From an uncultured Bacteroidales bacterium (GTDB lineage Bacteria > Bacteroidota > Bacteroidia > Bacteroidales > P3), in contig CAKZZD010000014.1 of assembly GCA_937886715.1 (NCBI GenBank), positions 1 to 39,701 on the forward strand: a DNA stretch of 39,701 nt, read 5' to 3'. The position numbers and the translations under genes are program-made. Shown one piece after another: positions 24,011 to 31,452 of the stretch (positions are counted from its first letter, which is position 1; every line of letters starts with the position of its first letter). The notes beneath the pieces are model-generated. The model was not told where the DNA came from and did no database searches. It was given only the letters and a program-made list of their open reading frames with translations.

Positions 24011-25096
24011 CTAGTTTCCCGTGCCCAGTTGCTCCTCTTCGCTGGTGGGCAGGTGCTCCTCCGGCAGACGCGGGGTCATCTGCACATGGGGCTGCGGCGT
24101 GGCCTGGTGCACCGTCACCTGCGGGAACGGTATGCTGATGTCGTTCTCGTTGAAGGCTATGTAGATGTCCTCGCGGATATGCTCCCACAGCGTCCAGTAG
24201 TCCTCCACGCGGGTCCACAGCCACAGCGTGATGTCCACCGAGCTGCTGCTCAGGTTGCTCACCGCCACGTTGGGCTTCTTGGGCTCTTTCTGTATCAGCG
24301 GCTCCGCGTTGATCACGTCCCACAGCACGGCTTTCGCCTTCTCCAGGTCGGTGCCGTAGGCCACCGACGCCACCACGTCAAGACGTATCTGCGGCTCGCG
24401 CGTGTGGTTGATCAGCGACTTGTTCGACAGCTCGCTGTTCGGTATCACCACCGTCCTCCCGTTGAACGGCCGCACGATGGTGTGGAATATGCGTATCTCT
24501 TTCACATAGCCTTTGTATTCGCCGCACTCGATATAGTCGTTCACCTTGAACGGCTTCATCAGCAGGATGATCACCCCTCCGGCAAAGTTCTGCAGCGTGC
24601 CCTGCATCGCCATGCCGATGGCCAGGCCCATAGCTCCCAGCAGCGCGATGAACGACGTGGCCTTGATGCCGATGATGTCCATCGACATGAATATCACCAT
24701 CGCCTTCAGCAGCAGGTTCGACAGCGACGTCAGGAAGCTCTTCAGCGACGGGTCGGCATCGCGGCGGTCGAGCCAGCGGGCAATCAGGCGGCACAGCATC
24801 TTCGACAGCTTCAGGCCGATCCACAGCACCAATATCGCCACTATCAGTTTCGGCACAAAGCTCACCGTAAGCTCCGTCAGCGCCTTCAGGCCGTCCTTCA
24901 CTATCGTGTTCTCCCCCGTCACCACCTCCTTGATGTCGGTCAGGTTCATGTTCTTCAGACTGTCGCTCATCGTCTGGGTGATGCTGTCGGTGGAATGCAC
25001 CATCTTCCCGAATTCGTCGGGCGGTGGCATCGAGTCGGGTTTCTGCGCCGCCGCCAGCGCCATCAGCGAGGGAGTCTTGTCGTCGAGTAAAAGCAT
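24011..25096 (-). CDS. MscS-type mechanosensitive ion channel
   Basis: A 361-residue inner-membrane channel of the small-conductance mechanosensitive family, which releases solutes on hypo-osmotic shock. After an 80-residue soluble N-terminus there are three membrane segments (KLIVAILVLWIGLKL, LLKAMVIFMSMDIIGI, and the pore helix GAMGLAIGMAMQGTLQNFAGG). The MscS beta domain follows with KPFKVNDYIECGEYKGYVKEI, then VVIPNSELSNKSLINHT. Length fits MscS plus a short extension rich in proline and glutamate at the C-terminus. It is the first gene of the nine-gene minus-strand array, with a 57-base gap to the DUF4105 gene. An internal Met12 is a possible alternative start. Confidence 0.93.
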   Translation of the reverse strand: MLLLDDKTPSLMALAAAQKPDSMPPPDEFGKMVHSTDSITQTMSDSLKNMNLTDIKEVVTGENTIVKDGLKALTELTVSFVPKLIVAILVLWIGLKLSKMLCRLIARWLDRRDADPSLKSFLTSLSNLLLKAMVIFMSMDIIGIKATSFIALLGAMGLAIGMAMQGTLQNFAGGVIILLMKPFKVNDYIECGEYKGYVKEIRIFHTIVRPFNGRTVVIPNSELSNKSLINHTREPQIRLDVVASVAYGTDLEKAKAVLWDVINAEPLIQKEPKKPNVAVSNLSSSSVDITLWLWTRVEDYWTLWEHIREDIYIAFNENDISIPFPQVTVHQATPQPHVQMTPRLPEEHLPTSEEEQLGTGN

Positions 25097-25213
25097 CCTT
25101 TGTCTTTTTTAATAAATAATATACTAACGCCGACCCTCCCCGTTTTATTGCATCCGGCGCATAATGTATTTTTAAATTGTCTCCCCCGTGCCCCTCCTTG
25201 TCCCCCTCCATCT

Positions 25214-25271
25214 GTTGTACGGTTGTTGTACGGTTGTTGTACGAACATTTTCGTACAACAACCGTACAACA
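25214..25271. repeat. Dispersed palindromic repeat, copy 2
   Basis: Three GTTGTACG words at 11-base intervals (starting 25214, 25225 and 25236) run into their own reverse complement. The result is a perfect 22-bp stem (25224-25245 with 25250-25271) around a 4-base loop CATT. It shares the word, the period and the CGAA/TTCG closing with copy 1 at 13407-13445, but is one unit longer. It lies between the MscS start and the terminator of the next operon and is not coding. Confidence 0.85.
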
Positions 25272-25299
25272 GTCATCCATCGGTCGGGCCGGAGCAAAG

Positions 25300-25338
25300 G
25301 AAAAAGGGAAAGCGCGCCGGCCCGAGGCCGGCGCGCTT
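25300..25338 (-). terminator. Rho-independent terminator of the lipoprotein hydrolase gene
   Basis: A perfect 13-bp stem (25310-25322 with 25326-25338) with the 3-base loop CGA. On the minus strand it is followed by TCCCTTTTTCC, a usable T tract. It ends the hydrolase transcript 45 bases past its stop codon. Confidence 0.88.
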
Positions 25339-25382
25339 CTGCCATAAGTCTGCTCTCCTGCCGCATCTGCGGCACGAGGTCC

Positions 25383-26540
25383 CTATTTCAGATTGTCGCG
25401 GAAGAACTGCTCCATCTTGTCGTAGGGGATCACGCCGGCCTCGTCGTCGTAGAGGTCCACATGGCTGGCACCGGCGATGATATACAGCTCTTTGTTGCCC
25501 TCCTTGTAGCTGCCGGCATATTTGCCTGTGGGTATCTCGTTGGCGACGGCACATTCGGCCACCGACGAGGCGAAGGGCTTCTTGCCGGTCATCTTCTCGA
25601 AGGCGTATTCGCTAAAGTAGCGGCTGTGGGCCTTTTCGCCGTGGATGAGCAGCACGGGGGTCTCGATCTCGTGGGCATAGTCGAGGATGGGCTGGTTCAT
25701 GAAGCTCTGGCAGCCGGTGACGTTCCAGCCGTCGTTCGAGTTGCCGCTGCGCTCGTGGTAGCCGCGCGGGGTCTTGTAGTAGGCGTGGTAGTCTTTGACG
25801 AACCACGGCGCATTCTCCGGCAAAGGATCTACCACACCGCCGGCACGCTTGTAGCCGCCCGTGCGATAGTCCTCGGTGCGCTGGGCCGCCATGGCCTTGC
25901 GGGCTTCCATGCGCTGCTCTTTCGTGTCGCTGCTCATGAAGTATCCCTCGCGGTTCACCTTCGTCATGTCGTACATCGTGCTGGCCACGGTGGCCTTGAT
26001 GCGCGGGTCCAGGGCGGCGGCGTTGACGGCCATGCCGCCGAAGCCGCAGATGCCTATGATGCCGATGCGCTCGGGATCGACGCGGTCGCAGCACGACAGG
26101 AAGTCGACGGCGGCCAGGAAGTCCTCGGTGTTGATGTCGGGACTCGCCATGCGGCGGGGTTCGCCGGCACTTTCACCGGTGAAGCTCGGGTCGATGGCCA
26201 AGGCTGCAAAGCCGCGCTCGGCCATGTGCTGCGCATAGAGGCCGCTGCTCTGCTCCTTCACGGCGCCGAAGGGACCGCTCACGGCAATGGCCGCCAGCTT
26301 GCCCTCGGCGTTCTTGGGCGTGTAGAGGTCGGCCGCCAGCGTGATGCCATAGCGGTTGCGGAAGGTCACCTTCTGGTGGTTCACCTTGTCGCTCAGCGGG
26401 AACGTCTTGTCCCATTCTTGGGTCAATGTCAGTTCTTGTTTCATATTGCTCTCTTCTTTTTGTTGGTTTGCGTTGCTGCATCCGGCCAGCGCCATAGTGG
26501 CTACTACAATGCTGGTTACCAGTGTTTTGATGTGTTTCAT
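25383..26540 (-). CDS. Lipoprotein alpha/beta hydrolase with cysteine nucleophile
   Basis: A 385-residue predicted lipoprotein: MKHIKTLVTSIVVATMALAGC is a signal peptide with a good lipobox (LAGC). A linker rich in Gln and Glu leads to MKQELTLTQEW, which looks like the original start of a cytosolic enzyme. The fold has the nucleophile elbow GICGFGG with Cys in place of Ser, as in dienelactone hydrolase and a family of S15-like hydrolases common in Bacteroides; HGEKAHSRYFSE and GASHVDLYDD supply other catalytic-side residues. The substrate is unknown. It is followed by a terminator and preceded by a promoter-like box and an HxlR regulator gene on the same strand. Confidence 0.85.
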   Translation of the reverse strand: MKHIKTLVTSIVVATMALAGCSNANQQKEESNMKQELTLTQEWDKTFPLSDKVNHQKVTFRNRYGITLAADLYTPKNAEGKLAAIAVSGPFGAVKEQSSGLYAQHMAERGFAALAIDPSFTGESAGEPRRMASPDINTEDFLAAVDFLSCCDRVDPERIGIIGICGFGGMAVNAAALDPRIKATVASTMYDMTKVNREGYFMSSDTKEQRMEARKAMAAQRTEDYRTGGYKRAGGVVDPLPENAPWFVKDYHAYYKTPRGYHERSGNSNDGWNVTGCQSFMNQPILDYAHEIETPVLLIHGEKAHSRYFSEYAFEKMTGKKPFASSVAECAVANEIPTGKYAGSYKEGNKELYIIAGASHVDLYDDEAGVIPYDKMEQFFRDNLK

Positions 26541-26571
26541 CGTCGGTGATTGTTTTGATTGTTTCTGGCCG

Positions 26572-26579
26572 CAAAATTA
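26572..26579 (-). promoter_or_regulatory. -7-like box upstream of the lipoprotein hydrolase
   Basis: TAATTTTG on the minus strand matches TAnnTTTG and lies 31 bases before the hydrolase ATG. I find no clear -33 TTTG at the usual spacing, so the call rests on the -7 box and position alone. It suggests the hydrolase is transcribed separately from the HxlR gene. Confidence 0.45.
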
Positions 26580-26604
26580 CGGCCGTTTCCCGACACGGAA
26601 GCCG

Positions 26605-27012
26605 TTACTCACTGCTGGGTAAGTGTTTTTCGCCGCCGAAAAGCTCCTTGCGGTAGCCTTCGCCCCATTCCTGCATGGCGAAGATGACGTTGAACAGCAT
26701 CAGCCCCTGGTGTGTGATGTGGTACTCGGCGCGGTTGGTGTAGCCGAAGCGGTCGGTGCGCTCGATGAGTTGCAGCTCTGTCAGCTGCCGCAGTCCGCTG
26801 GCGAGCATCTTCTCAGAGATGTCGTAGAGAAATGTGTTCAGCTCGGAGAAGCGGTGGTGTCCGCGAGCCACGCCAGTCAGAATCTCCACCTTCCAGCGCG
26901 ACCCGAGGATGTCGATCACGTCGCGTATGGGCACAATGCCTGCTTCCAACGCCTGTTGGCCCATCTCGTTGATGCGCGTCAGCAGCAGCTGTTCTTCGTC
27001 GGTGTACTTCAT
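26605..27012 (-). CDS. HxlR-family transcriptional regulator
   Basis: A 135-residue winged-helix DNA-binding protein. The segment ILGSRWKVEILTGVARGHHRFSEL is diagnostic of HxlR, followed by ISEKMLASGLRQLTELQLIER and a wing with YHITHQGLML. HxlR proteins are dimeric sensors of aldehydes, redox stress or electrophiles. There is no cysteine in the chain, so a thiol switch of the YodB/HypR type is excluded for this protein. It lies 64 bases upstream of the lipoprotein hydrolase and 87 bases downstream of the permease gene; the hydrolase is the likeliest target by position. Confidence 0.93.
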   Translation of the reverse strand: MKYTDEEQLLLTRINEMGQQALEAGIVPIRDVIDILGSRWKVEILTGVARGHHRFSELNTFLYDISEKMLASGLRQLTELQLIERTDRFGYTNRAEYHITHQGLMLFNVIFAMQEWGEGYRKELFGGEKHLPSSE

Positions 27013-27099
27013 ATTATTATTGAGCTGTGAATACTACCGTTGCCGGTGCGTGTGCTGTCTCCCGCGGGGTTCGGCGGGGACCCGGGGGCGTGGTCGGGC

Positions 27100-28338
27100 C
27101 TACTGTTGCCTGCCCTTGAAGTCGAAACCGGCTTTCTCGACGGCGTCGTGCACCTGCTGTTCTGTGGCGGTGCCGGTGACGGAGAGGGTTTTGGCCCCGA
27201 GGTTGACTTCGGCGGCGGTGACGCCCTTGATGCCGAGGGCGGCCTTCTCGACGGCGGCTTTGCAATGGTTGCAATGCATGCCCTCGACGCAATAGATGTG
27301 GGTGCCGCTGACGGCTTCCTGCTTTTTGAAACGGCTGAGAAATTTCATGGTTAAAGCTATTGTAATGAAAATGAGTAGCAAAACGGAACAGACGGTGCGC
27401 CACAACTGGGGTGGTGCGGCATCGGAGTGGCAGCAGGCACCGGAGGCTGCGCCGCCGGTGGGCACGATTTCAGCGCCGATGCCAATGGCGTTGGCCAGCA
27501 GGCCGAAGAGCACCGAGAAAACGACGATGACGGCCAGATAGATCCATGTGAAGCGCTTGCCCAGCGACTTGCGCACCACCAGGATCGAGGCCAGGTTGAC
27601 GGCGGGTCCGGCCATCAGCATCACCAGCGCCGCTCCCGGCGAGAGACCTTTCATCATCAGCGCCGCCGCCACAGGAATGCTGCCGGTGGAGCAGATATAC
27701 ATCGGCACGGCGACGATGAGAATCACCAGCATCTGGAGCAGGGGCTGGCTGCCGAACGTGAGGAAGAACTCGTCGGGCACCGCGATGTTGATCAGCGCCG
27801 CCACGAGCAAGCCCAGCAGCAGCCGCGGCCCGATGTCCTGTATCATGTCGTAGTAGGCGTATTTCAGCACGCGCCACAGACGGTTGCCTGAGGCTCGCGT
27901 CACCTCGGCCACGCTCGTCTCGCCCATGCCGTCGTCGGGCACCAGGCGGTTCACCAGCAGCCCGCCGCAGATGCCGGTCACCAGCGCCGCCGCGGGTCGC
28001 ATGATGGCAAATCCCAGCCCCATCATCGAGAAGGTGGCCAGAATGGAGTCGATGCCGGTTTGCGGCGTGGCGATGAGGAATGAGGCCACAGCGCCCTTTG
28101 AGGCACGCTCGTTGCGCAGGCCGATGGCGGTGGGTATCACGCCGCACGAGCATAGCGGCAGCGGGATGCCCAGCAGGGCGGCAAAGAGCACGGAAAGCTT
28201 GTTGTCGCGCGAAAGAAATTTGCGGTAGAAGCCCGCCGGAACAAACACGTGCAACAGCCCCGCGATGAGGAATCCTAACAGCAGGAACGGACTCATCTCG
28301 TTGACCACGGCGAGAAACTGTGAGAAAAAGCCATTCAT
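27100..28338 (-). CDS. SO_0444/ArsP-type metal efflux permease fused to HMA domain
   Basis: A 412-residue membrane protein of the permease family DUF318/ArsP (PF03773), related to SO_0444-type Cu/Zn efflux proteins. Eight or more hydrophobic segments are seen, with the family motif PLPLCSCGVIPTAIGL (Cys63, Cys65) and SFLIATPQTGIDSI. A central loop holds ACCHSDAAPP, another possible metal site. The last 60 residues are a complete HMA metal-binding domain with GMHCNHC (Cys356, Cys359) and the expected KGVTAAEVNL. Metal export of soft cations is inferred; the actual ion is unknown. It is expressed alone from a promoter-like box upstream, divergent from the CDP-alcohol transferase. Confidence 0.9.
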   Translation of the reverse strand: MNGFFSQFLAVVNEMSPFLLLGFLIAGLLHVFVPAGFYRKFLSRDNKLSVLFAALLGIPLPLCSCGVIPTAIGLRNERASKGAVASFLIATPQTGIDSILATFSMMGLGFAIMRPAAALVTGICGGLLVNRLVPDDGMGETSVAEVTRASGNRLWRVLKYAYYDMIQDIGPRLLLGLLVAALINIAVPDEFFLTFGSQPLLQMLVILIVAVPMYICSTGSIPVAAALMMKGLSPGAALVMLMAGPAVNLASILVVRKSLGKRFTWIYLAVIVVFSVLFGLLANAIGIGAEIVPTGGAASGACCHSDAAPPQLWRTVCSVLLLIFITIALTMKFLSRFKKQEAVSGTHIYCVEGMHCNHCKAAVEKAALGIKGVTAAEVNLGAKTLSVTGTATEQQVHDAVEKAGFDFKGRQQ

Positions 28339-28415
28339 GACAATCCTGTCTTCATTGCGGCCAGCATGTTTGCATTCAGCACTTTACCGGCGCACCATCT
28401 GGCCTGTTTTGCCTG

Positions 28416-28423
28416 CAAAAATA
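28416..28423 (-). promoter_or_regulatory. -7-like box upstream of the metal permease
   Basis: TATTTTTG on the minus strand fits TAnnTTTG and is 77 bases before the permease ATG. No clear -33 element is found, so confidence is limited. The whole spacer to the divergent CDP-alcohol transferase gene is only 190 bases and is A-rich on its right half, as expected for two divergent promoters. Confidence 0.4.
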
Positions 28424-28528
28424 CACAAAGTTTTCCGAAAAAAACGTCGTTGGCGCAATAAAAAGCGCAAAATGGCGTAAAAAAAGCATATCCCTCACCA
28501 AAAATCACACCACCTATCCCTACATTAT

Positions 28529-29221
28529 ATGGAAGATAAACACCCCAAACAGGCCGAACGCATACAGACATCCATCATCAACAAGGTCGAACGCAAAGCC
28601 CTCGTGTGGCTGGCAAAACGGCAGCCGCGGTGGGTCACCTCCGACCTTCTGACTGCCGTTGGCGTATTAGGCGCTTTCTTCACAGGCTTGGGCTTCTTCC
28701 TCACCCGCTATGACATCTCGTGGCTGTGGCTCAGCTCGGTGGGACTGGTCATCAACTGGTACGGCGACTCGCTCGACGGCACCTTGGCTCGGGTCCGCAA
28801 CACACAACGGCCCATCTATGGCTACTATCTGGACCACACCGTCGACTGCATCAACGAGGCTTTCATGTTTGTCGGTGCCGGCATGTCGCCGTTGGTGAAC
28901 TTCAATATGGCCCTGACGGCCTTTATCCTGTATCTGTTCATGACGATCAACGTCAGCATCAACGCACACCTCAAGAGCGAGTTCCGCCTCACCTACGCCA
29001 AGCTGGGCCCCACCGAGTTCCGCATGCTCATCGTCCTCGCCAACACCATCATCCTGATCTTCCCCTCGTTGGCCACCCACACGTTCCATCTGTTCGGTCG
29101 CCATGTGCTGCTGTTCGACATGGTGGCCATCTTTGTCGTCGTCATGCTGGCCCTCATCTATATGGTCACGGTGGTCACCAACATCCGCAAGTACGCCAAG
29201 ATCGACCCTCCGAAATATTGA
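28529..29221 (+). CDS. CDP-alcohol phosphatidyltransferase family protein
   Basis: A 230-residue integral membrane enzyme that transfers a phosphatidyl or similar group from a CDP-alcohol to an acceptor alcohol. The full catalytic motif D-x2-D-G-x2-A-R-x9-G-x3-D-x3-D is present: Asp80, Asp83, Gly84, Ala87, Arg88, Gly98, Asp102 and Asp106. Five or six hydrophobic segments follow. The N-terminal 30 residues are charged and helical. The specific product (for example phosphatidylinositol-like, phosphatidylglycerol or another polar lipid) cannot be decided. It is a single plus-strand gene ending in a two-way terminator. Confidence 0.9.
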   Translation: MEDKHPKQAERIQTSIINKVERKALVWLAKRQPRWVTSDLLTAVGVLGAFFTGLGFFLTRYDISWLWLSSVGLVINWYGDSLDGTLARVRNTQRPIYGYYLDHTVDCINEAFMFVGAGMSPLVNFNMALTAFILYLFMTINVSINAHLKSEFRLTYAKLGPTEFRMLIVLANTIILIFPSLATHTFHLFGRHVLLFDMVAIFVVVMLALIYMVTVVTNIRKYAKIDPPKY

Positions 29222-29243
29222 TCGCCCGTCTGCCGCGACAATA

Positions 29244-29288
29244 AAAAAGCAACAGCCGGCCTCCATCTGGGGACCGGCTGCTTTGTTT
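29244..29288. terminator. Bidirectional rho-independent terminator
   Basis: ACAGCCGG (from 29252) pairs with CCGGCTG (29274-29280), with further pairing of AGC and GCT outside it. The plus strand continues CTTTGTTTGT and the minus strand continues GCTTTTTTATTG, so both sides have T tracts. It separates the convergent CDP-alcohol transferase gene and the acetyltransferase operon. Confidence 0.85.
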
Positions 29289-29289
29289 G

Positions 29290-29835
29290 TCAGCCTTTGT
29301 GGATTTCCCGTATGATGCGCGCCGGAGTGCCCGCCACCACGGTGTCGGGCGGCACATCTTTGGTCACCACGCTGCCCGCGGCCACGATGGCGTTCTCGCC
29401 GATGGTGACGCCGGCCAGCACCGTCACGTTGGCGCCCAGCCACGCGTTGCGGCCAATGGCGATGGGCTTGGTCAGCAGCGAATGGCGTGTGGCAGGGTCC
29501 TCGGGATGATACTCGGTGGCCAACACGCAATGGGGGCCGACGAAGGCGCCGTCGCCGATGGTGATGCCGCCGATGGCCAGCAGCGTGCAGCCGAAGTTGA
29601 GGAAGCAATCGTCGCCGAAGCTCACGCCCGGTCCGTAGTTGATGTGCAACGGAGCGAACACGCGGACCGTGTCCGGTATCTCCCCGCCAGTAATCTGGCG
29701 CAGGTATTCGCGCACCTCGGCCTCTGTGTGCCAGCCCGTGTTCATCTCCGCGCAGAGACGCATGGTGTGCTGCACATCGGCGTAGAGGGCGTCGCTGCCC
29801 ACATAGTCTTTGCCTGAGGGTCTGTCTGGGTTCAT
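29290..29835 (-). CDS. Left-handed beta-helix O-acetyltransferase (maltose/galactoside type)
   Basis: A 181-residue acetyltransferase. The N-terminal helical part (ALYADVQHTMRLCAEMNTG) matches the Mac domain of maltose and galactoside acetyltransferases, followed by hexapeptide repeats (FGDDCFLNFGCTLLAIG, ITIGDGAFVGPHCVL, IGRNAWLGANVTVLAGVTIG, AIVAAGSVVTKDVPPDTV). The probable catalytic His lies in ATEYHPEDP. It would use acetyl-CoA in the cytoplasm to acetylate a sugar or similar hydroxyl. A longer start overlaps the flavodoxin gene by 28 bases; I prefer MNPDRPSGKDY, which leaves an 11-base gap. It is the last gene of the six-gene redox operon and has a distant relative at the right end of the window. 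Confidence 0.9.
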   Translation of the reverse strand: MNPDRPSGKDYVGSDALYADVQHTMRLCAEMNTGWHTEAEVREYLRQITGGEIPDTVRVFAPLHINYGPGVSFGDDCFLNFGCTLLAIGGITIGDGAFVGPHCVLATEYHPEDPATRHSLLTKPIAIGRNAWLGANVTVLAGVTIGENAIVAAGSVVTKDVPPDTVVAGTPARIIREIHKG

Positions 29836-29846
29836 GGGCGGATTGT

Positions 29847-30365
29847 TCAGTTCATCAGTCGGCTTTCGCCCCAATTATACTGCGGGTAGGCCTTCTTCAG
29901 GTCTCTGGCCGAACCCTCTACGCCACTGCCGCCGCTGGTGGCGAACACGCAGAGCACCTTGCCGCTCAGGTCGTGGGCTTCGATGAAGGTGTTGATGATC
30001 GTGGGTGCGGTGTACCACCACACAGGGAAGCCGATCCACACCGTGTCGTAGTCGGCAATGTTCTGGCAGGTGCCTTTGATGGCGGGACGCGAGCTCTTGT
30101 CCTGCATCTCCTTGGTCGAGCGGCTTTGCTTGTCACGCCAGTCGAGGTCGGCCGAAGTGTAGGGCACAGCCGGGGCGATTTCAAAGAGGTCGGCACCCGT
30201 TTCTTTGGCCAGCCGCTGCGCGGCCGCCTTGGTGGTTCCGGTGGCCGAGAAGTAGGCCACAAGTGTACGTTTCATTTCCTTGTTCTCCTTTCTGTTGTTT
30301 TGTGCGCAGGCGGTAGTGCCGAAAATCAACACCGCTGCGCAGATGAGTGTTGCTATGTGTTTCAT
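29847..30365 (-). CDS. Flavodoxin with lipoprotein signal
   Basis: A 172-residue flavodoxin-fold protein. MKHIATLICAAVLIFGTTAC forms a signal peptide with a plausible lipid-attachment cysteine, then a short charged linker, then MKRTLVAYFSATGTTKAAAQRL, the FMN phosphate loop that normally begins a cytosolic flavodoxin. The second FMN-binding segment is DTVWIGFPVWWYTAPTII and the third is VLCVFATSGGSGVEGS. It should carry electrons with FMN, here apparently anchored in the periplasm. It is 46 bases after a DUF362 lipoprotein gene and 11 bases before the acetyltransferase. A second flavodoxin lipoprotein with the same design and the same acetyltransferase neighbour lies at the right end of the window. 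Confidence 0.9.
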   Translation of the reverse strand: MKHIATLICAAVLIFGTTACAQNNRKENKEMKRTLVAYFSATGTTKAAAQRLAKETGADLFEIAPAVPYTSADLDWRDKQSRSTKEMQDKSSRPAIKGTCQNIADYDTVWIGFPVWWYTAPTIINTFIEAHDLSGKVLCVFATSGGSGVEGSARDLKKAYPQYNWGESRLMN

Positions 30366-30411
30366 TCTTCGCTAATTTGTCTAATTGTTGAATGGCTGTT
30401 GGCCCCAACCG

Positions 30412-31440
30412 TTAATCATTCACCATTACAATATGGTATTTGCGGGTCCCGAGACCGATGGCTTCAGCGTGCTCGATGGTGTGTACGCCGTGCTGCTTGT
30501 CGATGCGGCCGATGAGGTCTGTCGGGTCGTTGGTGGCAGAGGCTTTCATGTTGTTGATGATGTCGACGCAGGCCTGGTCGAGGGCCACGGGGTCGGTGCT
30601 GGCCAGAATGCCGTAGTCTTCGAGCTTCACGGGTTCGGGGTGGTCTACGCAGTCGCAGTCGATGCTCATGTTGTTCATCACGCTGATGTAGATAATACCC
30701 TTCTTGCCGTTGAAGTGGTTGACCACAGCTTGGGCGGCGGCGGCCATGCTCTCAAGGAATCCGTCCTGGTCGCCGATGAACTCGGGTGTCCAGAGCTTGG
30801 CAATGTCGAGCTTCTCCATTTTGCCGGCCGAGTGGATGTAGGCCTTGCCGTTGGGACTGGCGCAACCGATGCTGAGGTTCTTCAGGGCTCCGCCGTAGCC
30901 TCCCATGGGGTGTCCTTTGAAGTGGTTGAGGGCAATCATGAAGTCGTAATTGTCGATGTGGCTGCCCACGATGTCGTAGTTGATATGGGTCGAGTCGGCG
31001 ACGGGAATGCGGATTTCGCCCTCCTCGTCCATGATGTCGACCTTGAAATATTTGGTGAATCCGTGACGCTCGATCACCTTCCAGTGGTTGGCCGAGGTGG
31101 TGCGCTCGTCCTTCTTGTCGGCAGGGCCGTTGCCGTACGCGGTGTTGCACTCGACGATGGTGCCGTGCACAGTGTCCACGAGCATGCGGATAAGCTCAGG
31201 CTTGAGGTAGTTGGGGTTGCTGCCCTCACCCGTGCTGATCTTCACGGCCACGCGGCCTTCGGCCTTGACGCCCAGGGCTTCGTAGATTTTCACCAGCGCC
31301 TCGGGACTGATGTCGCGGGTCAGATAGACGGCGGCGCCCTCCTGGACGGGTTCCTGAGCCTCGACGGGCTGGCTGTTGTTCTGTTTGCAGCCAACCATAA
31401 GCATGGCGGCAGCGGCTATGTATAGAAATGCTTTCTTCAT
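30412..31440 (-). CDS. DUF362 lipoprotein, copy A
   Basis: A 342-residue predicted lipoprotein: MKKAFLYIAAAAMLMVGC has a good lipobox, then a linker rich in Gln, Pro and Glu. The body is DUF362: VAVKISTGEGSNPNYLKPELI, HFKGHPMGGYGGALKNLSIG, MNNMSIDCDC and GILASTDPVALDQAC. Many DUF362 proteins carry an added two-cluster ferredoxin domain; none is seen here, but the CDC motif and other cysteines could still bind a metal. Function is unknown. It is 12 bases after the alcohol dehydrogenase gene. The other DUF362 lipoprotein, about 2.6 kb further right, is a clear paralogue sharing most motifs in the same order. Confidence 0.88.
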   Translation of the reverse strand: MKKAFLYIAAAAMLMVGCKQNNSQPVEAQEPVQEGAAVYLTRDISPEALVKIYEALGVKAEGRVAVKISTGEGSNPNYLKPELIRMLVDTVHGTIVECNTAYGNGPADKKDERTTSANHWKVIERHGFTKYFKVDIMDEEGEIRIPVADSTHINYDIVGSHIDNYDFMIALNHFKGHPMGGYGGALKNLSIGCASPNGKAYIHSAGKMEKLDIAKLWTPEFIGDQDGFLESMAAAAQAVVNHFNGKKGIIYISVMNNMSIDCDCVDHPEPVKLEDYGILASTDPVALDQACVDIINNMKASATNDPTDLIGRIDKQHGVHTIEHAEAIGLGTRKYHIVMVND

Positions 31441-31452
31441 ATTCGTTTATAT

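Noticed and set aside
25188..26549. Plus-strand open frame of over 450 codons opposite the lipoprotein hydrolase
   Set aside because: It runs through the hairpin repeat and terminator and mirrors a well-supported hydrolase.
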